A DNA stretch of 64,000 bases from Bacteroidota bacterium (GCA_018266455.1 JAFEAJ010000017.1:1-64000); one strand, 5' to 3'; counted from the first letter of the stretch, positions 50,679 to 60,579 are shown. Notes: a model not told the origin generated them from the letters alone. Made by a program: numbers and translations.

Positions 50679-51722
50679 ATGGCTGATCTTTCACATTTTG
50701 ACCCTAACGGGCCAAGCAATCCAAGAAACAATATTTTCGGCTTACCCTTCCATGAAGATGATGCCCGCCTCATCATACTTCCTGTTCCCTGGGAAGTTAC
50801 CGTAAGTTATGGCTCCGGCACTTCGAGGTGCACCGAGCATGTTTTCAATGCCAGCATGCAGGTAGATGTTTTTGATGCTGAGCATAATGATTCATGGAAG
50901 CATGGGTATTACATGCGCCCGTTAGACAGAAAAATTCTGATGAAAAGCGACTACCTGCGCAAAGAAGCCGAGTTGTACATCGACTACACTTCAAAAGGAG
51001 AGGCATTGGAAAAGAATGCTTTTATGTGCAAATCATTAAAGGAAATCAACGAAGGAAGCGCCAACCTGAATAAATTCGTGTATGAACAAACCCTTGAATT
51101 GCTGAACCGGGGCAAATTGGTGGCATTGCTCGGTGGCGATCATAGCACCCCATTCGGCTATATAAAAGCCATTGGCGAAAAGCACGGCGAATTTGGCATT
51201 TTGCAAATTGACGCGCATTGCGACCTGCGCAAAGCTTATGAAGGATTCCAGTACAGCCATGCCAGTGTAATGCTGAATGTGCTGGAGGAAATACCACAGG
51301 TTAATAAGCTGGTGCAGATTGGCATCCGCGATTATTGCGAAGAAGAATCAGCCTATATACGCAATAACAGCAGCAGGGTCGCCGCTTACTTTGACAAGAA
51401 TATTAAAGAGCGCCAGTTCGAGGGAGAAAGCTGGAAACAGATCGCTGATGAAATCATTTCCAAGCTCCCTGAAAAAGTTTACCTGAGCTTTGATGTTGAC
51501 GGGCTTGACCCCAAACTCTGCCCCCATACCGGAACGCCCGTCCCCGGCGGGTTCGAGACGGAACAAATCTTCTACCTGGTTAAAAAGATAATTGTCAGCG
51601 GAAGAAAACTCATAGGGTTCGACCTGGTGGAAATTGGCATTGGAGAAACAGACTGGGACGCAAATGTTGGGGCAAGGGTATTATGGAAGCTCTGCAATTT
51701 GATTGTTGCCTCGAATAGTTAA
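50679..51722 (+). CDS. Agmatinase/arginase-family hydrolase
   Basis: This 347-residue enzyme of the ureohydrolase fold has three manganese-binding motifs: GGDHST (near 150), IDAHCDLR (near 173) and FDVDGLDP (near 272). The C-terminal conserved Glu is in FDLVEIG. Family members hydrolyse agmatine, arginine, formimidoylglutamate or guanidinobutyrate. No hut gene or arginine-degradation gene is adjacent, so the substrate is open. It is followed by a hypothetical membrane protein after 21 nt. Confidence 0.9.
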   Translation: MADLSHFDPNGPSNPRNNIFGLPFHEDDARLIILPVPWEVTVSYGSGTSRCTEHVFNASMQVDVFDAEHNDSWKHGYYMRPLDRKILMKSDYLRKEAELYIDYTSKGEALEKNAFMCKSLKEINEGSANLNKFVYEQTLELLNRGKLVALLGGDHSTPFGYIKAIGEKHGEFGILQIDAHCDLRKAYEGFQYSHASVMLNVLEEIPQVNKLVQIGIRDYCEEESAYIRNNSSRVAAYFDKNIKERQFEGESWKQIADEIISKLPEKVYLSFDVDGLDPKLCPHTGTPVPGGFETEQIFYLVKKIIVSGRKLIGFDLVEIGIGETDWDANVGARVLWKLCNLIVASNS

Positions 51723-51743
51723 TTTCGCGAAAATATTTCGCTA

Positions 51744-52337
51744 ATGAAATACGACTACGTGGTGGCACTGAAAAAAAACAGCAACAGGCAAATTGATTTG
51801 ATAAGTATTATACTTTGCTTTTTATCAATCACCGCATTTTTATCTAACCAGGCCATTACTGCTCATTTCAGTTTCCTGTTCACTTTCATCGCAATGATCA
51901 TTGCATCAGGCGTCGCATACAATTTATTCTTTGTAAAAAACAAACTGCCACGTTATAAATACCTGCTTTTCCTGGCCGGTATTGCCTGGATGGCCATGCC
52001 CTACCTGCAATGGGTATCCGCAACTTTATTTTTTTTGGCTTTACTGGAATACCAGGCAAAACACCCGCTAGAAGTGGGCTTCTCTGAAAATGGAATTTTG
52101 ATCAACACGCTGATAAAAAGAAAATTTACATGGAACGACTTCAATCACATCATTTTGAAAGATGGCTTGCTGACGATGGATTTTAAAAACAACAGGCTAT
52201 TCCAGAAAGAAACCCTTGATGATGATGAGCCTGACGCGGATGAAGATGAATTCAATAACTATTGCATCATGCAATTGGCACAAGTCAATGCGACAAAGAA
52301 GAAGGGAGCAATAGAACAACTGAAAACTGACAATTAA
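51744..52337 (+). CDS. Membrane protein of unknown function
   Basis: This 197-residue protein has two hydrophobic pairs (about 19-63 and 71-100), then a soluble C-terminal domain ending in an acidic stretch (DDDEPDADEDEF). I do not recognise the family. The domain FSENGILINTLIKRKFTWNDFNHIILKD, read in parts, resembles the bPH-like folds found after membrane pairs in Bacteroidota. It starts 21 nt after the agmatinase-family gene and 5 nt before the radical SAM gene, so all three are probably one unit. Confidence 0.68.
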   Translation: MKYDYVVALKKNSNRQIDLISIILCFLSITAFLSNQAITAHFSFLFTFIAMIIASGVAYNLFFVKNKLPRYKYLLFLAGIAWMAMPYLQWVSATLFFLALLEYQAKHPLEVGFSENGILINTLIKRKFTWNDFNHIILKDGLLTMDFKNNRLFQKETLDDDEPDADEDEFNNYCIMQLAQVNATKKKGAIEQLKTDN

Positions 52338-52342
52338 ATATT

Positions 52343-53638
52343 ATGCCTACACAATCGCCATACCTGCTTTTTTCAGACGGCAAAGGGAATATTTTTGAAG
52401 ACACTTCTTTATATGCTTCAGGGCGCAGTGGATGGGATGCGCTGCCCGTGCCCACAGAAGACTGGATTGAATTGCCTTATGGCGGGTCATTGTATGAATT
52501 GCCCGGCAGGTTTGGGATAGGCATAGACGTTAAAACGGGAGAGATGAGGCTTTGCAAAAAAGGCAATGCCGTGGCTGCTTTTATTCCGCCTGCGCACACC
52601 GGGTTGTATTTGGCAGCTTATGAAACCGAAAAAGATGCCCCCACCCTTCCGTTGTTTTGCTATACGGCAGCAGGGTGGCTGAATGATAAGTTTTACGTGC
52701 CTGCCCTGAGAATTGAAGAAGATGTAAGGCAGGAATGCTCAGGCTATGACAGCGACAAAATAAAAACCGGTGCAGGATTTTTGTTGGAAGCTTACCCCAA
52801 TAACCGATTGGCAAAACACCTGATGGAAAACTGCTGCATGACCTATAAATGCCCTGCTGCCCGGAATTTTGCTTTAGGCCGGTGGGAATGCCCTGTCCCC
52901 TCTTCTCCCGCATGCAATGCCAATTGCATCGGCTGCATTTCTTTTCAGCCGCAGGAAGAAACCATTCCTCCTGCGCAAGACAGGTTAACCTTCAGGCCGA
53001 CGCCAGAAGAAATTGTGGAGTTCACCGTGCCGCATTTGCAAACAGCGCCATTTCCGATCGTTAGCTTTGGGCAGGGCTGCGAAGGGGAGCCATTGCTAAT
53101 GTGGGAAACCATCCGCGATTCCATCATTGAAATGCGCAAGCATACCAACCGGGGCAGCATCAACATCAATACCAACGGCTCAAAACCCGATGCTGTAAAA
53201 GCTTTGTGCGAAGCAGGCTTGAACAGCATACGCGTAAGCACCAATTCTGCAAGAAAACATTTTTATGAAGCTTATTACCGGCCAAACAATTATCAGTTTG
53301 AAGACATAATTGAAAGCCTAAAAACAGTGAGCAGTCATGGAGGCTGGGCTTCTATTAATTATTTTGTTTTCCCAGGCATGACGGATAATGTGGAAGAATA
53401 TGAATGTTTGAGAAAGCTGATCCGGGAAACCGGTTTGAACATGATACAGTGGCGCAATTTCAATATTGACCCTGACTGGTATTTAGGTAGGATCGGCGCA
53501 ACAGATACCGGAGAATTTTTAGGGATAAAACAATTAATGGGCCTCGTCCGGGAAGAATTCCCCAAAGTAAAATTTGGTTACTTCAACCCTCCAATGGAAC
53601 GCATGAAAGGAAATTATGAGGCTGATTTCGCACATTAA
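52343..53638 (+). CDS. Radical SAM protein with long N-terminal extension
   Basis: In this 431-residue protein the [4Fe-4S] motif CNANCIGC (Cys191, 195, 198) lies almost halfway along, not near the N-terminus. The first 190 residues form a separate domain of unknown function with extra Cys at 164, 165, 170 and 183, which could bind another cluster. After the motif, FGQGCEGEPLL and SININTNGSKPDAVK are radical SAM core features; EAGLNSIRVSTNS and NYFVFPGMTDN follow. There is no SPASM domain at the C-terminus. Substrate unknown. It may modify a protein or nucleic acid. It follows the membrane protein by 5 nt. Confidence 0.86.
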   Translation: MPTQSPYLLFSDGKGNIFEDTSLYASGRSGWDALPVPTEDWIELPYGGSLYELPGRFGIGIDVKTGEMRLCKKGNAVAAFIPPAHTGLYLAAYETEKDAPTLPLFCYTAAGWLNDKFYVPALRIEEDVRQECSGYDSDKIKTGAGFLLEAYPNNRLAKHLMENCCMTYKCPAARNFALGRWECPVPSSPACNANCIGCISFQPQEETIPPAQDRLTFRPTPEEIVEFTVPHLQTAPFPIVSFGQGCEGEPLLMWETIRDSIIEMRKHTNRGSININTNGSKPDAVKALCEAGLNSIRVSTNSARKHFYEAYYRPNNYQFEDIIESLKTVSSHGGWASINYFVFPGMTDNVEEYECLRKLIRETGLNMIQWRNFNIDPDWYLGRIGATDTGEFLGIKQLMGLVREEFPKVKFGYFNPPMERMKGNYEADFAH

Positions 53639-53736
53639 GATTTGTTTCGCCATGCTCTTGAAGCATTGATCATAAATTGCCAAATGTAACCTTACCAATT
53701 TGAAGGCCTGTGGCATAATCTCCCTATCTTCCATGC

Positions 53737-54648
53737 ATGGATCCTAAACCACGGCAAAGGATTTATATAGGGATTGCATTGGCTGTCATAACCACAATGA
53801 TATGGTCAGGAAATTTTGTTGTGGCAAGAGCTGCATATAAACAAATTCCCCCCATCAGCCTTGCTTTTTACAGGTGGCTCACTGCTTCAATTATTATACT
53901 TCCTTTCTGTTTCAAAAAAATTATTGCAGAGAAAACAATTTTGCAGCAAAATGCCGCTTATCTTTTTTGCACAGCCTTAACCGGGGTAAGCCTGTTCAAT
54001 ACATGTATTTATATTGCAGGGCATTATTCCCCAGCCATTAATTTAGCGCTCATCGGCACTACTTCATCGCCAATCATTGCTGTGGTATTGGCAAGGTTAT
54101 TTTTAAAAGAACAGGTAAGCTGGCTGCGCGTATTTGGCCTCGCCATTTGTATTTCAGGCATTCTTTTATTGATGGGGAAAGGCGATTTGCATGCAATCAT
54201 CAAGTTCCGTTTTTCAGCCGGCGATCTATGGATCTTGCTTGGCGCTTTTTTCTTTGCGGTGTATACTGTGCTCGTCCGAAAAAAGCCTTCCCGGCTTTCT
54301 CCTTTGGTTTTTTTATGTACTGTTTTTTCACTGGGCACGTTGATCATGCTTCCTTTTTTCTTTATTGAAAACCACTTCTCAACACCAGTAACCTGGGATG
54401 CCAGTTTATTACTGATCATCATTTACCTCGGCCTGGGCAATTCTGTAATTGCTTATTTATGTTGGAATGCAGCTATAGCCAGGCTTGGGGCAGCCCGAAC
54501 TGCTTTGTTCGGAAACCTGATACCCCTTTTCAGCAGCATTGAAGCGTTGGCATTGCTTCGCGAAAAAATAACTTCAGTCCATTTGATAAGCGCTGCATTA
54601 GTAATAGCAGGTCTTATTATGGCAAACTTTAAGACAAAATCTAGGTAA
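53737..54648 (+). CDS. EamA/DMT-family transporter
   Basis: This 303-residue integral membrane protein has ten membrane segments arranged as two EamA repeats. The first repeat begins IAVITTMIWSGNFVVARAAY and the second SAGDLWILLGAFFFAVYTVLVRK (split here for length). The C-terminal LREKITSVHLISAALVIAGL is also typical. Family members export metabolites or take up purines and amino acids; the substrate cannot be predicted. It has its own 98-nt upstream gap. Confidence 0.88.
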   Translation: MDPKPRQRIYIGIALAVITTMIWSGNFVVARAAYKQIPPISLAFYRWLTASIIILPFCFKKIIAEKTILQQNAAYLFCTALTGVSLFNTCIYIAGHYSPAINLALIGTTSSPIIAVVLARLFLKEQVSWLRVFGLAICISGILLLMGKGDLHAIIKFRFSAGDLWILLGAFFFAVYTVLVRKKPSRLSPLVFLCTVFSLGTLIMLPFFFIENHFSTPVTWDASLLLIIIYLGLGNSVIAYLCWNAAIARLGAARTALFGNLIPLFSSIEALALLREKITSVHLISAALVIAGLIMANFKTKSR

Positions 54649-54856
54649 GAGATTTACAGATCAACAGAAACGGTATTTGAAAGCCGCCTCTTGTATCGGC
54701 CTAACAATTCCCGTACCGGCAGGGGTTTAAAGCAGCAGAAGTACTTTTAAAAAATATCAATTCAAAAAAATAAAGGCCCCCAGGCAACAATATTTTCCGA
54801 TGAACTGCACCATTGACCCGGAGTTAGAAGCACACTGAGTTTTCTACAAAAAAAGC

Positions 54857-54887
54857 AAAGCCCCGCAAATTGCAGATGCGGGGCTTT
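54857..54887 (-). terminator. Rho-independent terminator of the FKBP gene
   Basis: AAAGCCCCGC at 54857-54866 pairs with GCGGGGCTTT at 54878-54887, a perfect 10-bp G/C-rich stem with an 11-nt loop. On the minus strand the stem is followed closely by a run of T's, the shape of an intrinsic terminator. It lies 20 nt beyond the stop of the FKBP gene at 54907. Confidence 0.8.
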
Positions 54888-54906
54888 ATGATTACTTAAG
54901 ATATAC

Positions 54907-55893
54907 CTATTTATTTTTTTTCTGCCCCTGTGCATTTTTTTCCATCTGTTCTCTCAATTTTTGTAATTGTTCAGGGGTAATGCTTGCCGCTCCTGACCCT
55001 TGTGGATGTTCGGCAGTATCGCTGACCTCCACCACTTCAATATCGAACATCAGGTTTTCAAATGGCTTGATAGCGGGGGGGCTTCCCTGGGGGCCGTAAC
55101 CAAGCATTGAAGGAACGTACATCTTCCCTTTATCTCCTTTTTTAAACCCCGTTATTGCGTCCACCATTCCGGGTATTGCGCCTGATACACCTGCCCTGAA
55201 TTGAAAAGGAGCAAGCGGATGGCGGATGGTTTGCTTTGTGCTGTCTTCATTCGAGTCAAAAGGAGCGCCGTCAAAATTATACCCAGTGTATTTTATGGAC
55301 ACATATTTACCTGAGTCAGCTTTGGGGCCGTTTCCAGGTACAGTAATTTGATAAAACGTTCCATTCGTCGTTCTTTGCACATCCTTAATATTCTTCCTGG
55401 CAAGGTAATCCTGTATGCTTTTTACTTCTTTGTCTTTTTCTGCCTCGAGGGTTTTTTTCCGGTCTTCCATGGCCAGTTCCTGGGACGGGAAAATATCCAG
55501 TACTTTGAAGGAAATGATGATCTTGTCATCTTTTTTAAAGAAAGAGGGCAATTGGCCGCCATTCTTTTTGGCGATGGTGTCCATAAGCATCACTGCAACG
55601 GCGCTATCGCCTTTCCTAAAATACTGGAATATTTCAGAAGGGTCATAAATAGGCCCAACACTGTCCACTGGATAATAAGCAGGGAAACTGGTATAGGAGC
55701 TTCGTAAAACGGAGTCGCGCACTTTTTGAATCCAGTTGAATTTTAAGAATTCCCCCTTTTTTACTACCGGGCCTTTGTTGTCAGAGATAATTTTATACAG
55801 CAGGCCACTTTTGGTTTTTTTAAATCCCTGGGTACATGAAGCTGCAACAATCATTACCATTAGGATAAATACATACGATGAGCGCTTTTTCAT
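54907..55893 (-). CDS. FKBP-type peptidyl-prolyl isomerase lipoprotein (double domain)
   Basis: This 328-residue lipoprotein has a signal ending in IVAASC. It has two FKBP-related halves. The first (about 30-150, SGLLYKIISDNKGPVVKKG) is degenerate. The second (about 175-300) has VSIKYTGYNFDGAPFDSN, AGVSGAIPGMVDAITGFKKGDKG (in parts) and PFENLMFDIEVVEV, a complete isomerase domain. It is probably outer-membrane or periplasmic and helps protein folding. It lies 9 nt downstream of the NrnA stop. Confidence 0.9.
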   Translation of the reverse strand: MKKRSSYVFILMVMIVAASCTQGFKKTKSGLLYKIISDNKGPVVKKGEFLKFNWIQKVRDSVLRSSYTSFPAYYPVDSVGPIYDPSEIFQYFRKGDSAVAVMLMDTIAKKNGGQLPSFFKKDDKIIISFKVLDIFPSQELAMEDRKKTLEAEKDKEVKSIQDYLARKNIKDVQRTTNGTFYQITVPGNGPKADSGKYVSIKYTGYNFDGAPFDSNEDSTKQTIRHPLAPFQFRAGVSGAIPGMVDAITGFKKGDKGKMYVPSMLGYGPQGSPPAIKPFENLMFDIEVVEVSDTAEHPQGSGAASITPEQLQKLREQMEKNAQGQKKNK

Positions 55894-55902
55894 TTTATAT
55901 TA

Positions 55903-56913
55903 TTATTGTAATTGTGACGTATTCTCTTTCATGGCCAGTATAAACCGTTGAACCGTGGCTTCGAGCGTTTCCCTGCTGCGGCCGCCTGCAGCATTGAAAT
56001 GGCCGCCCCCTTCAAAATATTTCCTGGCAAAACCGTTCACATCAAAATTGCCTTTGCTGCGGAAAGAGCACCTGATCTCTTCGTCCCGGTCAATGATAAG
56101 TGCCGCTAACTTTATTCCTTTAATCGACAAAGGATAATTCACAAGCCCTTCTGTATCGCCGGTTTTTATGTCAAACTTCACCAGGTCTTTCCAGGGAACT
56201 GCAATCAGCGCTGAGTTGTGTTCATAATAAATTTCCATCCGGTTTTGCAAAACATGGCCGATAAACCTCAACCTGTTCTCCAGGAAATTATCAAAAAGGT
56301 TTTCATGGATCTGTGAATGGTTAAACCCGGTTGTTTTAAGGTCTGCCACCATTCTGTGAACATCTGCTGTTGCAGAAGAAAACCTGAAAGAACCGGTATC
56401 TGTCATTACCCCGGCATATAAGCACTCCGCAATGGCCTCATTTATTTTGTTCCTGTGGCCTGAAGCATTGATAAAATCATATACCATCTCACTGGTCGAG
56501 CTTTTTGAAACATCGCTTATGCCATAATCAAAGACTTCAAGCACAGGTTCCTGGTGATGGTCGATGAGAATCTTTGTGCAATGCAGGCCATTCAGTTCCC
56601 GTTCCATTTTCCTTGTTCTTGAAAATGTATTGAAATCAAGACAAAAAAGGAATTGAGCGCCATGCAATGCAATGTTTGCCTTTTCAGTGTTTAGTTCATA
56701 GTCAATAACAGTTTCACATCCCGGCATCCATTTTAACCAGTCTGCCCAATTGGTAGGAGAAATAACGGTGATCGAATGCCCAAACTGCTTTAGAAAATGA
56801 AACAGCCCCAATGAAGATCCCATTGCGTCTGCATCAGGTTTTTGGTGCATGGTGATCACGATATTTGCCCGATCTAAAAACAGTTCCGGTATTGCATTAA
56901 TTCCTGTCATCAT
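55903..56913 (-). CDS. nrnA: DHH-DHHA1 phosphoesterase NrnA-like (oligoribonuclease/pAp phosphatase)
   Basis: This 336-residue DHH-superfamily protein has the DHH motif in ILIDHHQEPV (near 120), the upstream metal motif MHQKPDADAMGSSLG, and GGGHFNAAGG in the DHHA1 substrate domain. NrnA degrades oligoribonucleotides and dephosphorylates pAp. A second ATG one codon later is possible. It heads a two-gene unit with the FKBP gene. Confidence 0.92.
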   Translation of the reverse strand: MMTGINAIPELFLDRANIVITMHQKPDADAMGSSLGLFHFLKQFGHSITVISPTNWADWLKWMPGCETVIDYELNTEKANIALHGAQFLFCLDFNTFSRTRKMERELNGLHCTKILIDHHQEPVLEVFDYGISDVSKSSTSEMVYDFINASGHRNKINEAIAECLYAGVMTDTGSFRFSSATADVHRMVADLKTTGFNHSQIHENLFDNFLENRLRFIGHVLQNRMEIYYEHNSALIAVPWKDLVKFDIKTGDTEGLVNYPLSIKGIKLAALIIDRDEEIRCSFRSKGNFDVNGFARKYFEGGGHFNAAGGRSRETLEATVQRFILAMKENTSQLQ

Positions 56914-56924
56914 TAAAACGGCTG

Positions 56925-56956
56925 CAAAGGTGCAGAATTAAAGACCAATTGCCAAA
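56925..56956 (-). promoter_or_regulatory. Candidate promoter of nrnA-FKBP
   Basis: On the minus strand a TTTG (56956-56953), a 20-nt spacer and CACCTTTG (56932-56925) fit the Bacteroidota pattern with one mismatch in the -7 box. The leader to the nrnA start at 56913 would be very short. Confidence 0.42.
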
Positions 56957-57111
56957 TTGATGGAAATTGTTTGTGGTTTGAGTCATCCATTGCCTGTGAG
57001 GGAATTATTTGCGCAGGTATGATCCAGGATATTGCACATTGTGCCTGAATTAAATTAAGGCTTAAAGAAAAGAACACCGTGAGCGGTTATCTGTCATCAA
57101 CCAAAATCCTA

Positions 57112-57119
57112 TACCTTTG
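57112..57119 (+). promoter_or_regulatory. Candidate -7 promoter box of ndk
   Basis: TACCTTTG is an exact match to the Bacteroidota TAnnTTTG element, 17 nt before the ndk ATG. No clear TTTG -33 element lies at the right distance, so a weak or activator-dependent promoter is also possible. Confidence 0.45.
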
Positions 57120-57136
57120 CGCACTAAATAAAAAAC

Positions 57137-57553
57137 ATGAGCGGCATAACTTTCACTATGATTAAGCCCGATGCAGTGGGGAAAGGCCATACAGGCGCAA
57201 TAATAGACATGATTATTAAAGCAGGCTTCAGGATTGTGGCAATGAAGCTCACAAAATTGCCTGCTGAAAAAGCTGGCGAATTTTATGCTGTGCACAAAGC
57301 AAGGCCATTTTATGGCGAATTGGTAGAATTTATGAGCAGCGGGCCCATCGTAGCCGCCGTTCTTGAAAAAGAAAATGCAGTTGCTGATTTCCGAAAGCTC
57401 ATTGGAGCAACCGACCCCGCCAAAGCTGACCCCGGGACAATTAGAAAACTATATGCAGCATCAGTAGGCGAAAATGCAATTCACGGGAGCGACAGCGATG
57501 AGAATGCTGAAATTGAAAGCAATTTCTTTTTTAGCAAACTGGAAAGCTTTTAG
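57137..57553 (+). CDS. ndk: Nucleoside diphosphate kinase
   Basis: This 138-residue enzyme transfers the gamma-phosphate from ATP to nucleoside diphosphates through a phospho-His intermediate. The N-terminus [16 protein letters not shown] and the catalytic His in [12 protein letters not shown] are complete, and the [16 protein letters not shown] segment is typical. Length is normal. It is a single gene in a divergent arrangement with nrnA. Confidence 0.97.
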   Translation: MSGITFTMIKPDAVGKGHTGAIIDMIIKAGFRIVAMKLTKLPAEKAGEFYAVHKARPFYGELVEFMSSGPIVAAVLEKENAVADFRKLIGATDPAKADPGTIRKLYAASVGENAIHGSDSDENAEIESNFFFSKLESF

Positions 57554-57640
57554 CAGGCTGCTGCAAGTGTTTAATACCATCGGAAAAAAGCTAATGGCCC
57601 AATCTGCCCCCATCATAACATTGCCCGGTATTTATGTGAT

Positions 57641-58546
57641 TCATTTTTCTCCAATTGTTATTGGCGTAATGACATAACCGTTTTTTCTCAGCAGGCTGAG
57701 CAATCCTTTTTCTCCGGGAAGATGGCCTGCGCCGACTGCAACAAGCAGAGATTTCTCACGCATTAATCTTTGTAATTGCCAGGCCCAGTTCAGGTTTCGG
57801 CCATACAGCAATAAATCCATATAATGAGAGGAAGCGGGATCTTCTTTTGTGGAAAGTTCTTCAATCTTATTAAGATCCTGCTCTTTATAAGCTTGGGCGA
57901 GGGTATCTGTCATTTTTCTGAATTCATTGCTGCTGTCGATATATTTCACAAGCTCCAGCGCCTGGTCTTTGTAAGGAATGCTGTCAAAAAGAGAAGCCTG
58001 GAACACTGCTGTTTCGAGCCCGTTTATTTTTTTATTCAATCGCCGGGCTTCTTTCATGATTACCAGCTCCATCCCATTGGTTGTTTTGCAGGGAAGGTTC
58101 TGTTCTTCGATAAGACTGCCAATAAGCATCGGTTTATATCGCTCAAGCATACTGAACGGCATCAAGGATTGGTGCTCAGAAAAATAATTTTTGACTTTAC
58201 TGTAATCTTCTGTGCTCAGCAAGTCCGAAAGTTTTTTATCGCCGTTCATCGTCATATACTTCATTGCATTTAACATGGCCATCATGTCGCTCATGTCAAT
58301 TTCGAAATATATTTCATCGCAATTTTTGATGGCACTTTCCAGGCCGGCGCCCAAAACGGCATCATCCGCGCACAAAATATGCATCGTGCCAAATATATAA
58401 GTCGGCCTCTTCAAATCTTTTCCGGTAACCTGCCACAACAATGTGTTGGGCAGTTTTGGCAACGCTGATTGAGCAATTGCAACACCAGTGAGAAAAACAT
58501 AAACAAATACCAACAAGATTTTTTTTATGCTGTTTTGAGCAATCAT
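57641..58546 (-). CDS. TraB/GumN-family (Tiki-like) exported protein
   Basis: The 301-residue protein has a signal peptide (IKKILLVFVYVFLTGVAIAQ). Conserved family marks are YIFGTMHIL, GLETAVFQASLFDSIPYK and VAVGAGHLPGEKGLLSLL, the two-GxxH pattern of TraB/GumN/Tiki proteins, which are metal-dependent proteases in animals. It is probably periplasmic or outer-membrane bound. The bacterial role is unknown. It is convergent with ndk. Confidence 0.87.
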   Translation of the reverse strand: MIAQNSIKKILLVFVYVFLTGVAIAQSALPKLPNTLLWQVTGKDLKRPTYIFGTMHILCADDAVLGAGLESAIKNCDEIYFEIDMSDMMAMLNAMKYMTMNGDKKLSDLLSTEDYSKVKNYFSEHQSLMPFSMLERYKPMLIGSLIEEQNLPCKTTNGMELVIMKEARRLNKKINGLETAVFQASLFDSIPYKDQALELVKYIDSSNEFRKMTDTLAQAYKEQDLNKIEELSTKEDPASSHYMDLLLYGRNLNWAWQLQRLMREKSLLVAVGAGHLPGEKGLLSLLRKNGYVITPITIGEK

Positions 58547-58623
58547 TTTTTTGATGATTTTTTTAGTTGACTGTTATTTGCAATTTGACTGGATCCGCAT
58601 TTATTTATAAGCTTTCTCTAGCA

Positions 58624-60555
58624 TCAGCTCACCGCGGCTTCTTCACCATACAACTGATCTTTAAACTTAAGCGATGGCGAGGGAATGAAATCCCCAATAC
58701 CCAAGTCGCTCCATTTATTGTCAACAGCTTTTATCGTTTCATCATTAGCAACAATAATATTAGGCCAGTCTCTTTGAAAGTTATCGAGCTCTTTTGTTTT
58801 GCGCGTACCATCAAAACCGATGACCGACGGCTGATGGCCGTTGACCATTGCCAGATAACATATCACATGATCCCGCTTGGGATCAAGATTATTGCATAAT
58901 CGCCACAATGCAGTTGCCAGGTCATTCGGGTCAACAGCATATTCTACATACAGGATCATTTTAACTGCATGGATGCCTTCCTCAGATACACAGATGTTCT
59001 GGTGAAGCTCTTTGATGTGCCCAGGCCTGTTTTTCCTTACAGAAATGATAATGCATGGGATCCCTTTCAGGAGCAAGCTGTGATTTACCTCCACAATTTC
59101 ACTGAATTTATTTTTCAATGCCCCAACAGCATCATTGCCCGTTAACTGTAAGCCATCAATTGCCGGATGATAACTGCTTTCTGTTTCCTCATTAAACTTC
59201 TTTGTCCCGTCAATGCACATTTTCCCGCCAAAGCCCAACTTGCTGCAACTATGATCGAGCACGTCCATCGGGCCTTGTGAAAAATAAATGTCATTTGCCG
59301 GGTTAAGGTTTGCAAAAACATTCTTTGCCAGGCCTTCGTAATTTTTAATATCAGTGCCCTCATCAGCTAACACTAAAATTTTATTGAACATCATCTGTCC
59401 TGCGCCCCACATGGCGTTCATTACCTTTTGACCTTGTCCTGCAAAATTTTTTTTGATCTTTGCAATGACAAGGTTATGGAAAACGCCCTCGATGGGCATT
59501 TCCATATCTACCATTTCGGGAATCATCGCCATTTTGATAGGCGCCAAAAAAATCCTTTCGGTGGCTTTGCCCAGCCATGCATCTTCCTGAGGGGGAATGC
59601 CGACAATTGTAGCCGGATAGACAGGCTTTTTTTTATGGGTAATACAGGTAATGTGGAATTTCGGGTACCAGTCAGGTAAAGAATAATAACCTGTGTGGTC
59701 GCCAAATGGCCCTTCCCAAATCATTTCATCAATTGGGTCCACATATCCTTCAATTACAAAATCAGCATCAGCAGGCACTTCAATTTCAGGCTGTGTGATG
59801 CATTTTACAAGTTCCACCTTTTTTTTTCTTAAAAATCCTGCGAGCATGTACTCATCAACATTTTCAGGCAAGGGGGCAGTTGCACAGTAAGCATACACAG
59901 GGTCTCCGCCCAGTGCTACGGCAACAGGCATTTTTTTGCCCAGTTTCTTGTATTCAGAAAAATGTTTTGCGCTGACCTTGTGCTTGTGCCAGTGCATGCC
60001 GGTTAGCTTTGGCCCAAAAACCTGCATGCGGTACATGCCCACATTTCGGATGTTGGTATTGGGGTCTTTTGTATGAATGACCGGAAGAGTAACGAATGGG
60101 CCACCATCTTTAGGCCAGCAGGTAATTACGGGCAATTTTGTGATATCGGGGTCAGGCATTATTATTTCCTGGCATTGCCCCCTGCCTCTTTTCACCACAG
60201 GCATCCAATTGCCAAACTGGTTTAACATGGGAAGCATTTTAAGCTTGTCCAAGAGGCCTTCTTTCGGAGCCGATAATAATTCGAAAAGATTTTCTATCTC
60301 TTTAGCAACATCATCAAGCCGTTCCACGCCAAGCGCCATGCACATGCGCTTTTCGCTTCCATAAGCATTCATCAGCACAGGGAAATCATAGCCGGTATTT
60401 TCAAACAATAAAGCTTTGCCGCCATTTTTTGTCTTGCTGACACGATCGGTAATCTCTGCTATTTCCAATACGGGGCTAACATAGGTTTTGACGCGAAGAA
60501 GCTCCCCTTGCGATTCCAGTGCATTGATAAATTCCTGCTGATTGCGATAAGCCAT
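58624..60555 (-). CDS. UbiD-family menaquinone biosynthesis decarboxylase
   Basis: This 643-residue decarboxylase uses prenylated FMN. Key segments are PVITCWPKDGGPFVTLP, RMQVFGPKLTGMHWHKHK with the conserved Arg and His residues, and EGPFGDHTGYYS with the Glu and Asp that bind the cofactor. The long C-terminal extension and total length fit the menaquinone-pathway (SCO4490-type) branch rather than UbiD itself, which is about 500 residues. No partner flavin prenyltransferase (UbiX) is in the window. Menaquinone is the quinone expected for this group. Confidence 0.88.
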   Translation of the reverse strand: MAYRNQQEFINALESQGELLRVKTYVSPVLEIAEITDRVSKTKNGGKALLFENTGYDFPVLMNAYGSEKRMCMALGVERLDDVAKEIENLFELLSAPKEGLLDKLKMLPMLNQFGNWMPVVKRGRGQCQEIIMPDPDITKLPVITCWPKDGGPFVTLPVIHTKDPNTNIRNVGMYRMQVFGPKLTGMHWHKHKVSAKHFSEYKKLGKKMPVAVALGGDPVYAYCATAPLPENVDEYMLAGFLRKKKVELVKCITQPEIEVPADADFVIEGYVDPIDEMIWEGPFGDHTGYYSLPDWYPKFHITCITHKKKPVYPATIVGIPPQEDAWLGKATERIFLAPIKMAMIPEMVDMEMPIEGVFHNLVIAKIKKNFAGQGQKVMNAMWGAGQMMFNKILVLADEGTDIKNYEGLAKNVFANLNPANDIYFSQGPMDVLDHSCSKLGFGGKMCIDGTKKFNEETESSYHPAIDGLQLTGNDAVGALKNKFSEIVEVNHSLLLKGIPCIIISVRKNRPGHIKELHQNICVSEEGIHAVKMILYVEYAVDPNDLATALWRLCNNLDPKRDHVICYLAMVNGHQPSVIGFDGTRKTKELDNFQRDWPNIIVANDETIKAVDNKWSDLGIGDFIPSPSLKFKDQLYGEEAAVS

Positions 60556-60579
60556 TTACATTTGATTGTGTTGAATTGG

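Noticed and set aside
54649..54850. tRNA or small RNA in the spacer after the DMT transporter
   Set aside because: No cloverleaf or other conserved structure could be found; only the terminator of the FKBP gene stands out.
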